From: Aliidiomarina shirensis
GTDB lineage: Bacteria; Pseudomonadota; Gammaproteobacteria; Enterobacterales; Alteromonadaceae
Assembly: GCF_003987345.1 (NCBI RefSeq)
Contig: NZ_PIPP01000001.1
Location: 1 to 64,000, forward strand
Length of the DNA stretch: 64,000 bases
Direction of reading: 5' to 3'
The notes beneath the pieces were generated by a model. That model saw only the letters and a program-made list of their open reading frames with translations. It made no database searches and was not told the DNA's origin. Positions 8,470 to 18,669 of this stretch are shown piece after piece. The translations under genes were made by a program, and so were the position numbers. Numbering within the stretch: the stretch's first letter is position 1; each line of letters opens with the position of its first letter.

Positions 8470-9764
8470 TGAAAAAATTAATTCTATCGCTAGCATTGGG
8501 TTTAGCCATGACAGGCAGCGCGCTTGCAAATAACGTAGTGCCTGCAAGTAAACAAACGCAACCGGTGTTGTTGCAAGGCGGCACGGTTCATACAGTAAGC
8601 AGTGGTGTGATTGAACGGGCCGATATTATTTTTGCCGATGGCAAGATTATCGAAATTGGTACCAATTTGAGCGCACCAGAGGGTGCGCGGGTGTTGGATA
8701 TTACCGGCCAACACGTGTATCCAGGTTTCATTGCATTGGATACCACACTTGGATTGGTAGAGATGGGTGCGGTTCGCGCTACAGTAGATACCAACGAGGT
8801 AGGGAACTTTACCCCGGAAGTTCAGGCGCATCATGCTTACAATGCTGATTCCAATGTAACACCAACGGTTCTTTACACTGGAATAACGCACGCGCAAATC
8901 GTACCGCAAGGTTCGCTAGTGCGTGGCCAATCTAGTTTATTGAAATTAGATAGTTGGAATTGGCAAGATGGCTTGGAAGCTGGTGATTTAGGGATTCATC
9001 TTACCTGGCCACGAGCGGGCTTAAATAACGCATGGTGGGAGCGTCGCTCAGCGGCAGAGCAACAAAAAGCGCAGGCAGAAGCCCGTGATGAGATTACCGA
9101 AATCATGGAAACTGCGAAGGTTTATAACGCGGCTCGCGAGAGTGGTGTGCAAAACCGTATCGATCGTCGTTGGGAAGCCATGCGTGGTTTGTTCAACAAC
9201 GAGAAGAAGCTTTTTGTGCATGCAGATGACCGCCGCCAGATTGAACAGGTGTTAGCATTCAATGAACGCCATGGTTTTGATTTGGTTATTATGGGTGGCC
9301 GCGATTCTTGGATGGTCGCTGATCAGCTTGCTGCTGCCGATATTCCGGTAGTGTTTGGCTCTGTTTATGGCTTACCGGCGCGTGTTGACGACGCTTATGA
9401 CACCGCGTTTACTACGCCAGCCCGGTTGGCGGAAGCAGGGGTAGAGTTCGCAATCGCCTATCCGGGCTTTTGGGATGTGCGGAACTTAGCGTTTGCTGCC
9501 GGCCATGCCGTTGCTTTTGGTTTAGATTATGATCAAGCAGTAGCTTCGATTACTTATGCACCAGCAAAAATAATGGGTGTTGAAGATCGCTTAGGTACTA
9601 TTGAAGTAGGCAAACAAGCTACGTTAGTTGTGTCGGCTGGCGATGCGTTGGATCAATTGGGGCAGGATATAAACTTCATGTTTATCGATGGCCGCGAAAT
9701 CAATCTTACCAACAAGCAAAAGCAGCTGTACGAGAAATATCAGCAGCGTATCGAAACCGAGTAA
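8469..9764 (+). CDS. Exported amidohydrolase-like protein, metal site degenerate
   Basis: The 431-residue protein has a signal peptide (cleavage probably after SALA) and an amidohydrolase fold. The usual HxH after the first strand is absent: the segment reads PGFIALDTTLGLVEM. The C-terminal landmarks (ASITYAPAKIMGVEDRLGTIEVGKQATLVV) are normal for the superfamily. It overlaps the upstream double-module gene by one base and is probably its partner subunit. Loss of the metal ligands suggests a structural or regulatory role, or substrate binding without hydrolysis. An intrinsic terminator follows. Confidence 0.82.
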   Translation: MKKLILSLALGLAMTGSALANNVVPASKQTQPVLLQGGTVHTVSSGVIERADIIFADGKIIEIGTNLSAPEGARVLDITGQHVYPGFIALDTTLGLVEMGAVRATVDTNEVGNFTPEVQAHHAYNADSNVTPTVLYTGITHAQIVPQGSLVRGQSSLLKLDSWNWQDGLEAGDLGIHLTWPRAGLNNAWWERRSAAEQQKAQAEARDEITEIMETAKVYNAARESGVQNRIDRRWEAMRGLFNNEKKLFVHADDRRQIEQVLAFNERHGFDLVIMGGRDSWMVADQLAAADIPVVFGSVYGLPARVDDAYDTAFTTPARLAEAGVEFAIAYPGFWDVRNLAFAAGHAVAFGLDYDQAVASITYAPAKIMGVEDRLGTIEVGKQATLVVSAGDALDQLGQDINFMFIDGREINLTNKQKQLYEKYQQRIETE

Positions 9765-9816
9765 TGCTAGCTTGAGGCGATGCTCGCGCTGAAGCATTAA
9801 GATGAAAAGAAAGATG

Positions 9817-9850
9817 AAAAAAAGTGCCAATGAAAGTTGGCACTTTTTTT
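9817..9850 (+). terminator. Intrinsic terminator after the amidohydrolase operon
   Basis: AAAGTGCCAA (9821-9830) pairs with TTGGCACTTT (9837-9846) across a six-base loop, flanked by A and T tracts on either side. Confidence 0.9.
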
Positions 9851-9918
9851 GTTTCTATTTGTTTTTACAGCGGCTGTGCTAACCTAGCGAAGTGAGCATG
9901 AACAACAGGAGCACGACC

Positions 9919-10224
9919 ATGGGTTTGCAAACCGAATACGCCAACGATGGCAAACATTTCATTATCCATATTAAAGGCAAGTTTGATTTCGGATTAGTAC
10001 AGGAATTCCGTCAATCTTACGATGGTTTAAGCGACCGCGTAACTACGGTAGTCATCGAGCTAAGAGAAACCGATTATATTGATAGCTCAGCGCTCGGTAT
10101 GTTGTTAAATATGCGCAAATCACTGGGAGCAGGAAGCCGGAATATTCACTTAATTAACTGCCGCCCGGAGATTCGGCAAATTCTTGATATTTCTCGCTTC
10201 GATAAACTTTTTATTATTGATTAG
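9919..10224 (+). CDS. hsbA: STAS-domain anti-anti-sigma factor, HsbA-like
   Basis: This is a 101-residue single STAS domain. The segment IDSSALGMLLNMR holds the conserved serine that a partner kinase phosphorylates in SpoIIAA-type proteins. It lies just upstream of a receiver-phosphatase-kinase gene, the arrangement of hsbA-hsbR in Pseudomonas, where HsbA switches between the anti-sigma factor FlgM and other partners. The ATG at 9919 has AGGAG seven bases upstream; earlier in-frame GTG (9892) and ATG (9898) lack a good site. The name rests on domain content and gene order, and no hptB or flgM is in the window. Confidence 0.8.
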   Translation: MGLQTEYANDGKHFIIHIKGKFDFGLVQEFRQSYDGLSDRVTTVVIELRETDYIDSSALGMLLNMRKSLGAGSRNIHLINCRPEIRQILDISRFDKLFIID

Positions 10225-10230
10225 CCTAAC

Positions 10231-11871
10231 GTGCGTGTTCTGATTGTCGATAGTAGTGCGCGTAACCAACAGGAACTAACAACGATAGTTCAAAGCTTTG
10301 GTTATACATCGCAAAGTGCTTCTTGTGGTAAAGGTGCACTAAGCGCGTATGCCAACTTTTCGCCCGATGTGGTGTTGTTGGATATAGCTATCGAGGATAT
10401 CGCCATGGATGTCCTGGTAGCAAAAATGAAAGCGCTTGCCGGAGCAATTTATTTACCAGTGGTGTTTCTAGCAAGTGCTAGCGAAAGCAAATTACTCACA
10501 GAATACTTGCAGGTAGGTGGTGATGATTTCTTAACCAAGCCTTTTGATTCTATTGTTTTCCAAGCAAAAATGCGGGCCCACATCCGCACGCGAGAACTTA
10601 GCCGATCGGTTGCTGAGCAAAACCGAAGCCTCGCTTGGCATAGCGAACACATGCAGCAAGAGCATCGAATTGTGCAAAATATGTTCTCGAATGCGCTGAA
10701 CCGAAGTTTGCAAAACTACAACCAGATTGAAACCTATCTGCTCCCGCATACTATTTTTAACGGTGATTTGTATTTATTGGCGCGCGGGCCTTTGGGTAAC
10801 TTGTATCTGTTGCTCGGTGATTTTACCGGCCACGGTTTGCCAGCGGCGATAGGGACACTTCCAGCCTCACAGACTTTTTTTGCAATGGCTGAACTAGGTT
10901 CACCAGTAGGGCAAATTGCAGCTGAAATCAATCGCCAGTTGAACCAACTTTTACCGGAAAGTATGTTTTGCTGTGCAACTATTTTGGAACTATCTGCATC
11001 GGGAGAGCGTATTAGTTGGTGGAGTGGTGGTATGCCGCCAGCGATGCTTATTGCTGAAAATCATGAAATAAAAGAATACTTGCAGCCTCAACACATGCCG
11101 CTAGGCATACTATCTGATCTTGAATTTGAGAGTGGTATTACGATTACCCGTGCAGCGCCGCGAGATCGCCTGCTGCTGTATTCTGATGGCGCAATAGAAG
11201 TGGGTGTGCAAAGTGGCCGTCCGCTCGGCTATGAGCGCTTTAAACGTATTGGCAGGCAGTGCCGTTGGCAGTTGAGCGAGTTGGCAGACGCAATACAGGA
11301 TCGCATCGAAAAAGACGGCATTGATGATGACTTATCCATGGTGTTGTTGCACTGTTTACCGACAGGGTTGAGTAGCAAAGAACAAGATGATGAACGCTCT
11401 AAGATGCCGTTTTGTTTATCAGTTCGGCTTGGGCCAGAAGAAATTCGAGGCGTTGACCCGGTAAGTACCATTCTGCGTGGATTATCGCAGATTGAAGGTT
11501 TCAAAGAATTTAAAGCGCCACTGTATACTGTGCTGGCTGAAGCTTACAATAATGCTGTTGATCACGGCCTCTTGCGTTTAGCCTCTTCGGCTAAAAGCTC
11601 GTTGGATGGCTTCGAGAATTATTATATTGAGCGCAGCCGGCGCTTGGTTCGGCTGCAACATGGCTTTGTTGAATTAATTCTAAATTACATTCCCAAAGAT
11701 GCATGTATTTACGTAAAAATATGTGATTCAGGAAAAGGCTTTACCGCGGAAAATACCGAAGCAGGGGAATACTCCTTTGGCCGTGGCCTAATGCTAATGA
11801 AGGAGCTTACCCGCGATTTAGTATGGAGTGATGGCGGCCGCTGCGTAGAATTTACGTTTCCCATACGGTAA
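10231..11871 (+). CDS. hsbR: Receiver-PP2C phosphatase-HATPase regulator, HsbR-like
   Basis: The 546-residue protein has three parts. Residues 1-120 are a receiver with phosphoacceptor D51 and a TKP lysine motif. Residues 170-370 are a SpoIIE-type PP2C phosphatase with metal aspartates in LLGDFTGHG, LLLYSDGAIE and DDDLSMVLL. The C-terminal part is an anti-sigma-type HATPase domain (LAEAYNNAVDHG N box, CDSGKGF G1 box, GRGLMLMKEL). It should phosphorylate and dephosphorylate the upstream STAS protein. The receiver has only one of the usual two N-terminal acidic residues (VDSS). The start is GTG, six bases after the hsbA stop. Confidence 0.85.
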   Translation: MRVLIVDSSARNQQELTTIVQSFGYTSQSASCGKGALSAYANFSPDVVLLDIAIEDIAMDVLVAKMKALAGAIYLPVVFLASASESKLLTEYLQVGGDDFLTKPFDSIVFQAKMRAHIRTRELSRSVAEQNRSLAWHSEHMQQEHRIVQNMFSNALNRSLQNYNQIETYLLPHTIFNGDLYLLARGPLGNLYLLLGDFTGHGLPAAIGTLPASQTFFAMAELGSPVGQIAAEINRQLNQLLPESMFCCATILELSASGERISWWSGGMPPAMLIAENHEIKEYLQPQHMPLGILSDLEFESGITITRAAPRDRLLLYSDGAIEVGVQSGRPLGYERFKRIGRQCRWQLSELADAIQDRIEKDGIDDDLSMVLLHCLPTGLSSKEQDDERSKMPFCLSVRLGPEEIRGVDPVSTILRGLSQIEGFKEFKAPLYTVLAEAYNNAVDHGLLRLASSAKSSLDGFENYYIERSRRLVRLQHGFVELILNYIPKDACIYVKICDSGKGFTAENTEAGEYSFGRGLMLMKELTRDLVWSDGGRCVEFTFPIR

Positions 11872-11887
11872 GCGTACCGAAGCTAAG

Positions 11888-12214
11888 CTACCCTCCGCTG
11901 AGTTTAACTTTGTAACCTTGTTGCTGTAGGTATTGCATACATGCCTCACGTTGGTCGCCTTGAATTTCTATTGTAAAATCTTTTACGCTTCCGCCTACAC
12001 TGCAGCGCGTTTTCAACGCTTTCGCGATAGGCTTCAGTGCTTTTTCCGGCAGCCCTAAGCCCTCGATAATGGTAACACCTTTGCCTTTTCGGCCTTTCGT
12101 TTCTCGGCGAATACGCACGATACCATCGGTTTCTGGTACCGTTTCTTCTGGTTTCGGTTCTTCAATACGGCCTTGATCTGTGCTGTAAACAAGCCGTGAA
12201 AGTTGATCTCGCAT
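11888..12214 (-). CDS. yciH: SUI1/eIF1-family protein YciH
   Basis: This is a 108-residue homologue of eukaryotic eIF1. The C-terminal SUI1 domain is recognisable (RKGKGVTIIEGLGL, then KALKTRCSVGGSVKDFTIEIQGDQ and the closing QQGYKVKLSGG). In bacteria it is linked to fidelity of initiation-codon choice and is dispensable. The ATG at 12214 has GGAG five bases upstream, so it is preferred over a TTG five codons earlier. It is convergent with hsbR and divergent from cysB. Confidence 0.92.
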   Translation of the reverse strand: MRDQLSRLVYSTDQGRIEEPKPEETVPETDGIVRIRRETKGRKGKGVTIIEGLGLPEKALKPIAKALKTRCSVGGSVKDFTIEIQGDQREACMQYLQQQGYKVKLSGG

Positions 12215-12321
12215 ATAAACTCCACGCAAGCGAATTTTTGATGTGCAACAATAAAACCTAAGACAAGGTCAGCTGATGTTTGACACATGGCATAGATACT
12301 GACAATCTTAGTCCATTATAG

Positions 12322-13329
<1,008 letters not shown>

Positions 13330-13344
13330 TAGGGATCTAAGGCA

Positions 13345-13377
13345 TAAAAAAACCCAGTTTTTTACTGGGTTTTTTTA
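13345..13377. terminator. Bidirectional terminator between cysB and sdaA
   Basis: AACCCAGT (13351-13358) pairs with ACTGGGTT (13364-13371), with an A tract on the left and a T tract on the right. It can therefore end transcription of both convergent genes. Confidence 0.9.
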
Positions 13378-13431
13378 CGTTGAAAATGTTACGCCGAGAA
13401 CGTAATTAACTTCGAAACTACTCAGCAGCTA

Positions 13432-14805
13432 CTAGCATTCAATAATATTAACCGCTAAGCCACCGCGCGCTGTTTCTTTGTATTTGCTCTTCATATCGTT
13501 CCCGGTATCCCACATGGTTTTAATTACTTTATCCAGAGATACCTTGTGATCGCCACTGCCACGCATCGCTAGGCGAGCGGCGTTAATCGCTTTCACAGCA
13601 CCCATAGCATTCCGTTCAATACATGGCACCTGTACAAGGCCACCTACAGGGTCGCAAGTGAGCCCTAGGTTATGTTCCATGCCTATTTCAGCGGCGTTTT
13701 CTACCTTAATGATATCACCGCCCATTAGTTCTGCTAGAGCTCCGGCAGCCATTGAACATGCCACGCCAACTTCACCTTGGCAACCAACTTCAGCGCCCGA
13801 AATAGAGGCATTCTTTTTATACAAAATACCAATAGCGGCTGAAGTGAGTAAAAATCGCGTAATTGCATCTTCATCAAGTGGTTGAATGAACTTATCGGCA
13901 TACTTCATTACCGCAGGAATAATACCGGCAGCGCCATTCGTAGGCGCCGTTACTACGCGGCCGCCGGCTGCATTTTCCTCATTCACCGCGAGGGCGAACA
14001 AGCTCACCCAATCCATGGCTTGCATTGGGTCGGCGGATTTTTCGGTTTTCAACGTTTGATATAAAATTGGCGCGCGGCGGCGAACTTTTAAGCCACCTGG
14101 GAGAATACCTTCGGTAGATTTACCGTTATTAATGCATTCATCCATTACTTGCCAAATATGCACCAAACCATCACAAATTTCTTTTTTGCTGCGGAAAACC
14201 ATTTCGTTTTGCATCATTAATGAGCTAATGCGCAACCCGTGATCTTTACACTGCTGCAATAGTTCTGCCGCACTATTAAATGGGTAAGGGATAGGCTTGC
14301 TGCTCTGCTCAATGGCCTCTTCCAGGCTTTCATCAAAATCTGCATCGCGCACAATAAAACCGCCACCGATCGAATAATAAAGATCTTTAAATAATACTTC
14401 AGAGCCATTTAGCACTCGCAGTTCCATAGCGTTGGCGTGTTTTGGCATGGTTTTCCGGCGATGAAACACAATTGCGCCTTGGCGCGGGAACGGTACTTCG
14501 TGCTCACCGAGTAGCTTTATCTTCTGGCTTTTATCAACTTCCGCGAGAAAATCATCCACTTTCGAGGTATCAACTTTCTCCGGTGATTCACCTACTAACC
14601 CAAGTATTACCGCTTTCCCGGTGCCATGGCCTTTGCCAGTTTGACCGAGCGAGCCGAATAGTTCTACTTCAATACCCGTTACGTTATCGAAACCGTATTT
14701 TTCTTGTACTTGCAGCAAGAATTCGCGCGCAGCCCGCATAGGGCCCACAGTGTGTGAGCTAGAAGGGCCAATGCCAACTTTATAGATGTCGAACACGCTA
14801 ATCAT
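13432..14805 (-). CDS. sdaA: L-serine dehydratase (L-serine ammonia-lyase)
   Basis: The 457-residue single-chain iron-sulfur enzyme converts L-serine to pyruvate and ammonia. The N terminus [20 protein letters not shown] is diagnostic. Cysteines likely to hold the 4Fe-4S cluster are in [15 protein letters not shown] and [15 protein letters not shown]. The gene is next to nudL and pabB as in E. coli, but the 133-base gap suggests its own promoter. It fits with amino-acid catabolism elsewhere in the window (astE, bkd). Confidence 0.95.
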   Translation of the reverse strand: MISVFDIYKVGIGPSSSHTVGPMRAAREFLLQVQEKYGFDNVTGIEVELFGSLGQTGKGHGTGKAVILGLVGESPEKVDTSKVDDFLAEVDKSQKIKLLGEHEVPFPRQGAIVFHRRKTMPKHANAMELRVLNGSEVLFKDLYYSIGGGFIVRDADFDESLEEAIEQSSKPIPYPFNSAAELLQQCKDHGLRISSLMMQNEMVFRSKKEICDGLVHIWQVMDECINNGKSTEGILPGGLKVRRRAPILYQTLKTEKSADPMQAMDWVSLFALAVNEENAAGGRVVTAPTNGAAGIIPAVMKYADKFIQPLDEDAITRFLLTSAAIGILYKKNASISGAEVGCQGEVGVACSMAAGALAELMGGDIIKVENAAEIGMEHNLGLTCDPVGGLVQVPCIERNAMGAVKAINAARLAMRGSGDHKVSLDKVIKTMWDTGNDMKSKYKETARGGLAVNIIEC

Positions 14806-14938
14806 AGTTTTAAGTACTCCAATTCATCAGAATGTGCGTAGTGTGGGGATAAATTCGTTATTTCGCAAGCCCCAGCCGACTGGTCGGGCAATCGGCTACC
14901 ATACTATTGTTATGGGTATCAGCTAATGGTATCGGTGA

Positions 14939-15547
14939 TTATCCATGGAAAGGCAAGTAAAGGTGCTTATTTTCCGGGTGTAATTGATCCGCAAGGCGGC
15001 GAATAATTGCCGCTGTAGCCCCCCAAACGAGCTGCCCATCAACAGGTATAAATACTAACTCATGATAGGGTAATTGTTTAATTTGCTTACTCTTAAATCG
15101 CTTGGTGTAATGCACGCGATGGTCAATCATACGCTGTAACGGCATCCTTACAACTTCAGATACCTCGCGCGGATCGGGGCGGAATGTTGCGTTGGCATCA
15201 ATGAAGCCGATATACGGATGAATCATAAATCGTGTTAACACTGGTTGGCACGGAAGTTTACCCAATATTTCGATTTGCTGCGGCGAAACCCCTAGTTCTT
15301 CTTCAACTTCCCGCAATGCTGTGTGCAATAGGGAAGTATCGCTAAGATCTTGGCGGCCACCGGGAAAACAAATTTGATGCGCATGATTACGCAGGTTTTC
15401 TGAACGGCGCGTAAGAATAAGATCTAAGCCGTACGGGCGTTCTTGCAAAGCAACAAATACCGCTGATTGATGCAAATCAATGCTTGGCCACTCGATGCTT
15501 GGTTGCGGGTGCAAAAGAAACTGTTGGAGAAATTGTTGTCGATTCAT
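14939..15547 (-). CDS. nudL: Nudix hydrolase, CoA pyrophosphatase NudL
   Basis: The 202-residue Nudix protein has a complete Nudix box spread over GGRQDLSDTSLLHTALREVEEELGV, preceded by the UPF0035 region typical of CoA pyrophosphatases (LTRRSENLRNHAHQICFPGG). Family members split CoA and acyl-CoA into phosphopantetheine derivatives and 3',5'-ADP. It starts five bases after the pabB stop, so the two are co-transcribed, as in E. coli. Confidence 0.9.
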   Translation of the reverse strand: MNRQQFLQQFLLHPQPSIEWPSIDLHQSAVFVALQERPYGLDLILTRRSENLRNHAHQICFPGGRQDLSDTSLLHTALREVEEELGVSPQQIEILGKLPCQPVLTRFMIHPYIGFIDANATFRPDPREVSEVVRMPLQRMIDHRVHYTKRFKSKQIKQLPYHELVFIPVDGQLVWGATAAIIRRLADQLHPENKHLYLPFHG

Positions 15548-15552
15548 AGCGC

Positions 15553-17004
15553 TCAGTGTTCCTGCCGCGTTTTTGCGTTGGGCTCACTCGCATCTATTCG
15601 AGCTGTTTGCGCGGATAATCTGTTTTCACCCCCGAGAGCGCTTAATACCGGCAAAATCTGCGCCACCTTATCGAAAGTTTCTTGATATTCAGCATCAGCA
15701 TTGGAATCCATTACAATGCCGCCGCCAGCCCAGCAGTACATGTGCTTGGTGGCATTGCTCGTTGTGCAACAGAGCGTGCGAATGGTAATGCTGGTATCGC
15801 TATGCCCATGGAAACTGAAATATCCAATAGAACCGCAGTACACTGAACGCCGATGCGGCTCTAATTCTTCAATAATTTGCATTGCCCGAATTTTTGGAGC
15901 GCCGGTAATTGACCCGCCGGGAAAAGCCGCGGCTAAAAGTGATAGTGGTGTTTGTGTGGGTGCCAGCTTTCCACGTACGGTACTCACTAAATGATGCACA
16001 GCATTAAAACTTTCAATTTTGAACAATTCTGGTACCGAAACGCTACCAGCGGCGCAAACACGGCTTAAATCATTTCGTAGCAAATCCACTATCATTAGGT
16101 TCTCAGCCTGATCTTTCGCCGACATCAGCAAAGCATCAGCGGCCGATTTATCTTTCTGAATATCTTGAGAGCGTGGGCGCGTGCCTTTGATTGGGCGCGT
16201 TTCTACCATGCCATTGCTAGCGGTTTGCAAGAAACGCTCGGGGGAAAGGCTGAGCACTATACCACCGGGAACATTTAACCAAGCAGAAAACGGAGCTTGA
16301 TTCGCTTCGCGTAAAGCAATATAGGCTTGCCAAGGATCACCGATAAATTCGGCTGCAAAACGCTGAGCAAGATTAATTTGGTAGCAATCACCGGCACGTA
16401 AATACTCGTGAATACGGGTAATGCGCTGCGTGTATTCGGCCGCACTCATATTACTTTGCCATGGTGTGGTAAGCGTGAAGTTCTCGTTCGATTGTTGATC
16501 GTTTGCGGCCGCGGGGGCTGCCCAATATTCTGCCGGCGTTATTTTTGTATTCGTCGGGTGTATGGCAACAACCTGTTGGCGTTTGTGGTCGATTATCAGC
16601 GCGTTAACATATAGGCCAACCGCGATATCGGGAATAGCGATATCGGCCTTGGCAATTTCCGGAATAGCTTCTAGTGTGCGGCCGAGATCGTAGCCAAATA
16701 ACCCGGCAATACCACCTTGAAATGGCAAATCGCTAAATTCTTTGGGCAAGGTGGGTGCAGGGTTTTGTGCTAACCACTTTTCCAGCTCTGCAAAGGGTTG
16801 ACCGTGCGTTTGCTCTTCGCCAACAAAGGTTTTCACAGGCTGGCGCAAGAGAATGTCGTAGCGGCTATCGGGGTGCTTAGCTGCGGCTGAATCGAGTAAC
16901 ATAGCCCATGGCTCGTGGGCGAAGGGCGCAAAAATTGCACAGGTATCATGCCACTTTTTATAATCTAAAGCGGTAGCTGATAGATGCGGAAGCAAAACGG
17001 CCAA
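15553..17004 (-). CDS. pabB: Aminodeoxychorismate synthase component I
   Basis: This chorismate-binding enzyme makes 4-amino-4-deoxychorismate with PabA, towards p-aminobenzoate and folate. Conserved blocks include PWAMLLDSA near the N terminus, GDCYQINLAQRF, SLSPERFL, TRPIKGTRPR, ENLMIVDLLRNDLSR and the closing FPGGSITGAPKIRAM. The reading frame is open to 17106, but homology only begins around LLPHLSA. TTG at 17004 has TAGGAG eight bases upstream and gives 483 residues, near the family norm (E. coli 453), so it is preferred. A start further upstream cannot be excluded. Confidence 0.9.
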   Translation of the reverse strand: MAVLLPHLSATALDYKKWHDTCAIFAPFAHEPWAMLLDSAAAKHPDSRYDILLRQPVKTFVGEEQTHGQPFAELEKWLAQNPAPTLPKEFSDLPFQGGIAGLFGYDLGRTLEAIPEIAKADIAIPDIAVGLYVNALIIDHKRQQVVAIHPTNTKITPAEYWAAPAAANDQQSNENFTLTTPWQSNMSAAEYTQRITRIHEYLRAGDCYQINLAQRFAAEFIGDPWQAYIALREANQAPFSAWLNVPGGIVLSLSPERFLQTASNGMVETRPIKGTRPRSQDIQKDKSAADALLMSAKDQAENLMIVDLLRNDLSRVCAAGSVSVPELFKIESFNAVHHLVSTVRGKLAPTQTPLSLLAAAFPGGSITGAPKIRAMQIIEELEPHRRSVYCGSIGYFSFHGHSDTSITIRTLCCTTSNATKHMYCWAGGGIVMDSNADAEYQETFDKVAQILPVLSALGGENRLSAQTARIDASEPNAKTRQEH

Positions 17005-17154
17005 CTCGATATCTCCTAAAACCTTACGAATGCTGAAAAAACACCCAACCCAAGCGTCATCTACGTACGCTAGAAACTGGCAGCGCTGAGCATAACAGAG
17101 TATCATAAGTGACGATTTTCAGCACCGTATTCAATAGCCCGAACGAGGTTTGGC

Positions 17155-18666
17155 ATGGCGACAATTCGACAGCAAGATTTTATTGATAGCATTGAAGATG
17201 CACTCCAGTTTATTTCCTATTACCACCCCCTAGATTTCGTAAATGCCCTCGCAGATGCTTATGAAAAAGAGCAAAGCGAAGCGGCAAAGAATGCGATTGC
17301 ACAAATGTTGGTTAATTCACGGATGTCGGCGCAAGGGCATCGTCCGCTTTGCCAAGATACCGGTATCGTTACCTGCTTTGTGAAAGTAGGCATGGATGTA
17401 CAATGGGATAAAACCGATTTAACCGTGCAACAAATGGTTGATGAAGGCACGCGCCGGGCCTATTTGAATCCTGAAAACCCATTACGGGCATCAATCGTTT
17501 CTGATCCTGCGGGCGCGCGGAAGAACACGAAAGATAACACGCCAGCAGTTGTGCATATTGATATGGTGGCTGGTGGTGAAGTTGAAGTAATGATTGCAGC
17601 GAAAGGCGGCGGTTCAGAGAATAAAACCAAAATGGCGATGCTAAATCCGAGCGATTCAGTGGCCGATTGGGTGGTAGAAACTTTGCCGAAAATGGGGGCG
17701 GGCTGGTGCCCACCTGGCATGTTAGGGATTGGTATTGGTGGCACGGCTGAAAAATCAGCGGTGTTAGCGAAAGAAGCGCTAATGGAACCGGTTGATATTC
17801 AAGAGCTTATCGCTCGCGGGCCAGAAACCGCAGAAGAAGAATTACGTTTAGAAATCTACAACCGTGTGAACGATCTTGGCATCGGTGCGCAAGGCCTTGG
17901 CGGTTTAACCACTGTGGTAGATGTGAAAATTAATAGCTTACCTACCCATGCAGCGTCAAAACCGGTAACCATGATTCCGAATTGTGCGGCTACCCGCCAT
18001 GTGCATTTTCATCTCGATGGCTCAGGCCCTGCAGATCTGCAGCCACCGAAACTAGAAGATTGGCCAGATATTACCTTTGAAGTGGGTGATAACGCGCGCC
18101 GGGTAAACCTTGACACCCTTACCGCAGCCGATGTGCGCGAGTGGAAAATGGGCGAAACTGTGCTGCTTTCAGGCAAGTTACTCACCGGCCGTGATGCCGC
18201 GCACAAACGTATCAAAGATATGCTGGATAACGGCGAAGAACTGCCAGTAGATTTTAAAAACAAATTTATTTATTACGTAGGGCCGGTTGATCCTGTGGGC
18301 AACGAAGTGGTTGGCCCAGCAGGCCCAACAACCGCAACGCGGATGGATAAATTCACCGATATTATGCTCGAGCAAACCGGCATTATCGGCATGATTGGTA
18401 AAGCGGAACGCGGCCAAAAAACCGTTGATAGTATTGCCAAACATAAAGCTGTGTACCTCATGGCTGTGGGCGGTGCCGCCTACTTAGTTGCCAAAGCTAT
18501 CAAAAAAGCGGATGTCGTGGCTTTTGCTGATTTAGGTATGGAAGCTATCTATGAATTTGAGGTAGAAGATATGCCTGTTACCGTTGCCGTGGATAGCAAC
18601 GGTGATAATGCCCACACATCAGGCCCCGCTATTTGGCAGGTGAAGATTGCGGAAATGGAGAAATAA
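17155..18666 (+). CDS. fumA: Class I fumarate hydratase (iron-sulfur)
   Basis: The 503-residue enzyme hydrates fumarate to malate in the citric acid cycle. The N-terminal domain has the cluster-cysteine segment RPLCQDTGIVTCF and KGGGSENKTKM. The middle has NCAATRHVHFHLDGSG. The C-terminal beta domain has VLLSGKLLTGRDAAHKR and GPTTATRMDKF. This is the oxygen-sensitive 4Fe-4S type rather than FumC. rmuC follows after three bases and is probably co-transcribed. Confidence 0.93.
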   Translation: MATIRQQDFIDSIEDALQFISYYHPLDFVNALADAYEKEQSEAAKNAIAQMLVNSRMSAQGHRPLCQDTGIVTCFVKVGMDVQWDKTDLTVQQMVDEGTRRAYLNPENPLRASIVSDPAGARKNTKDNTPAVVHIDMVAGGEVEVMIAAKGGGSENKTKMAMLNPSDSVADWVVETLPKMGAGWCPPGMLGIGIGGTAEKSAVLAKEALMEPVDIQELIARGPETAEEELRLEIYNRVNDLGIGAQGLGGLTTVVDVKINSLPTHAASKPVTMIPNCAATRHVHFHLDGSGPADLQPPKLEDWPDITFEVGDNARRVNLDTLTAADVREWKMGETVLLSGKLLTGRDAAHKRIKDMLDNGEELPVDFKNKFIYYVGPVDPVGNEVVGPAGPTTATRMDKFTDIMLEQTGIIGMIGKAERGQKTVDSIAKHKAVYLMAVGGAAYLVAKAIKKADVVAFADLGMEAIYEFEVEDMPVTVAVDSNGDNAHTSGPAIWQVKIAEMEK

Positions 18667-18669
18667 ACA

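Noticed and set aside
14889-14915. Inverted repeat around AGCCGA/TCGGCT between nudL and sdaA
   Set aside because: Short arms, a 12-base loop and no T tract; not enough to call a terminator or operator.
17005-17106. N-terminal extension of pabB by 34 codons
   Set aside because: No homology to PabB in that stretch, no ribosome binding site, and it would occupy the promoter region shared with fumA.
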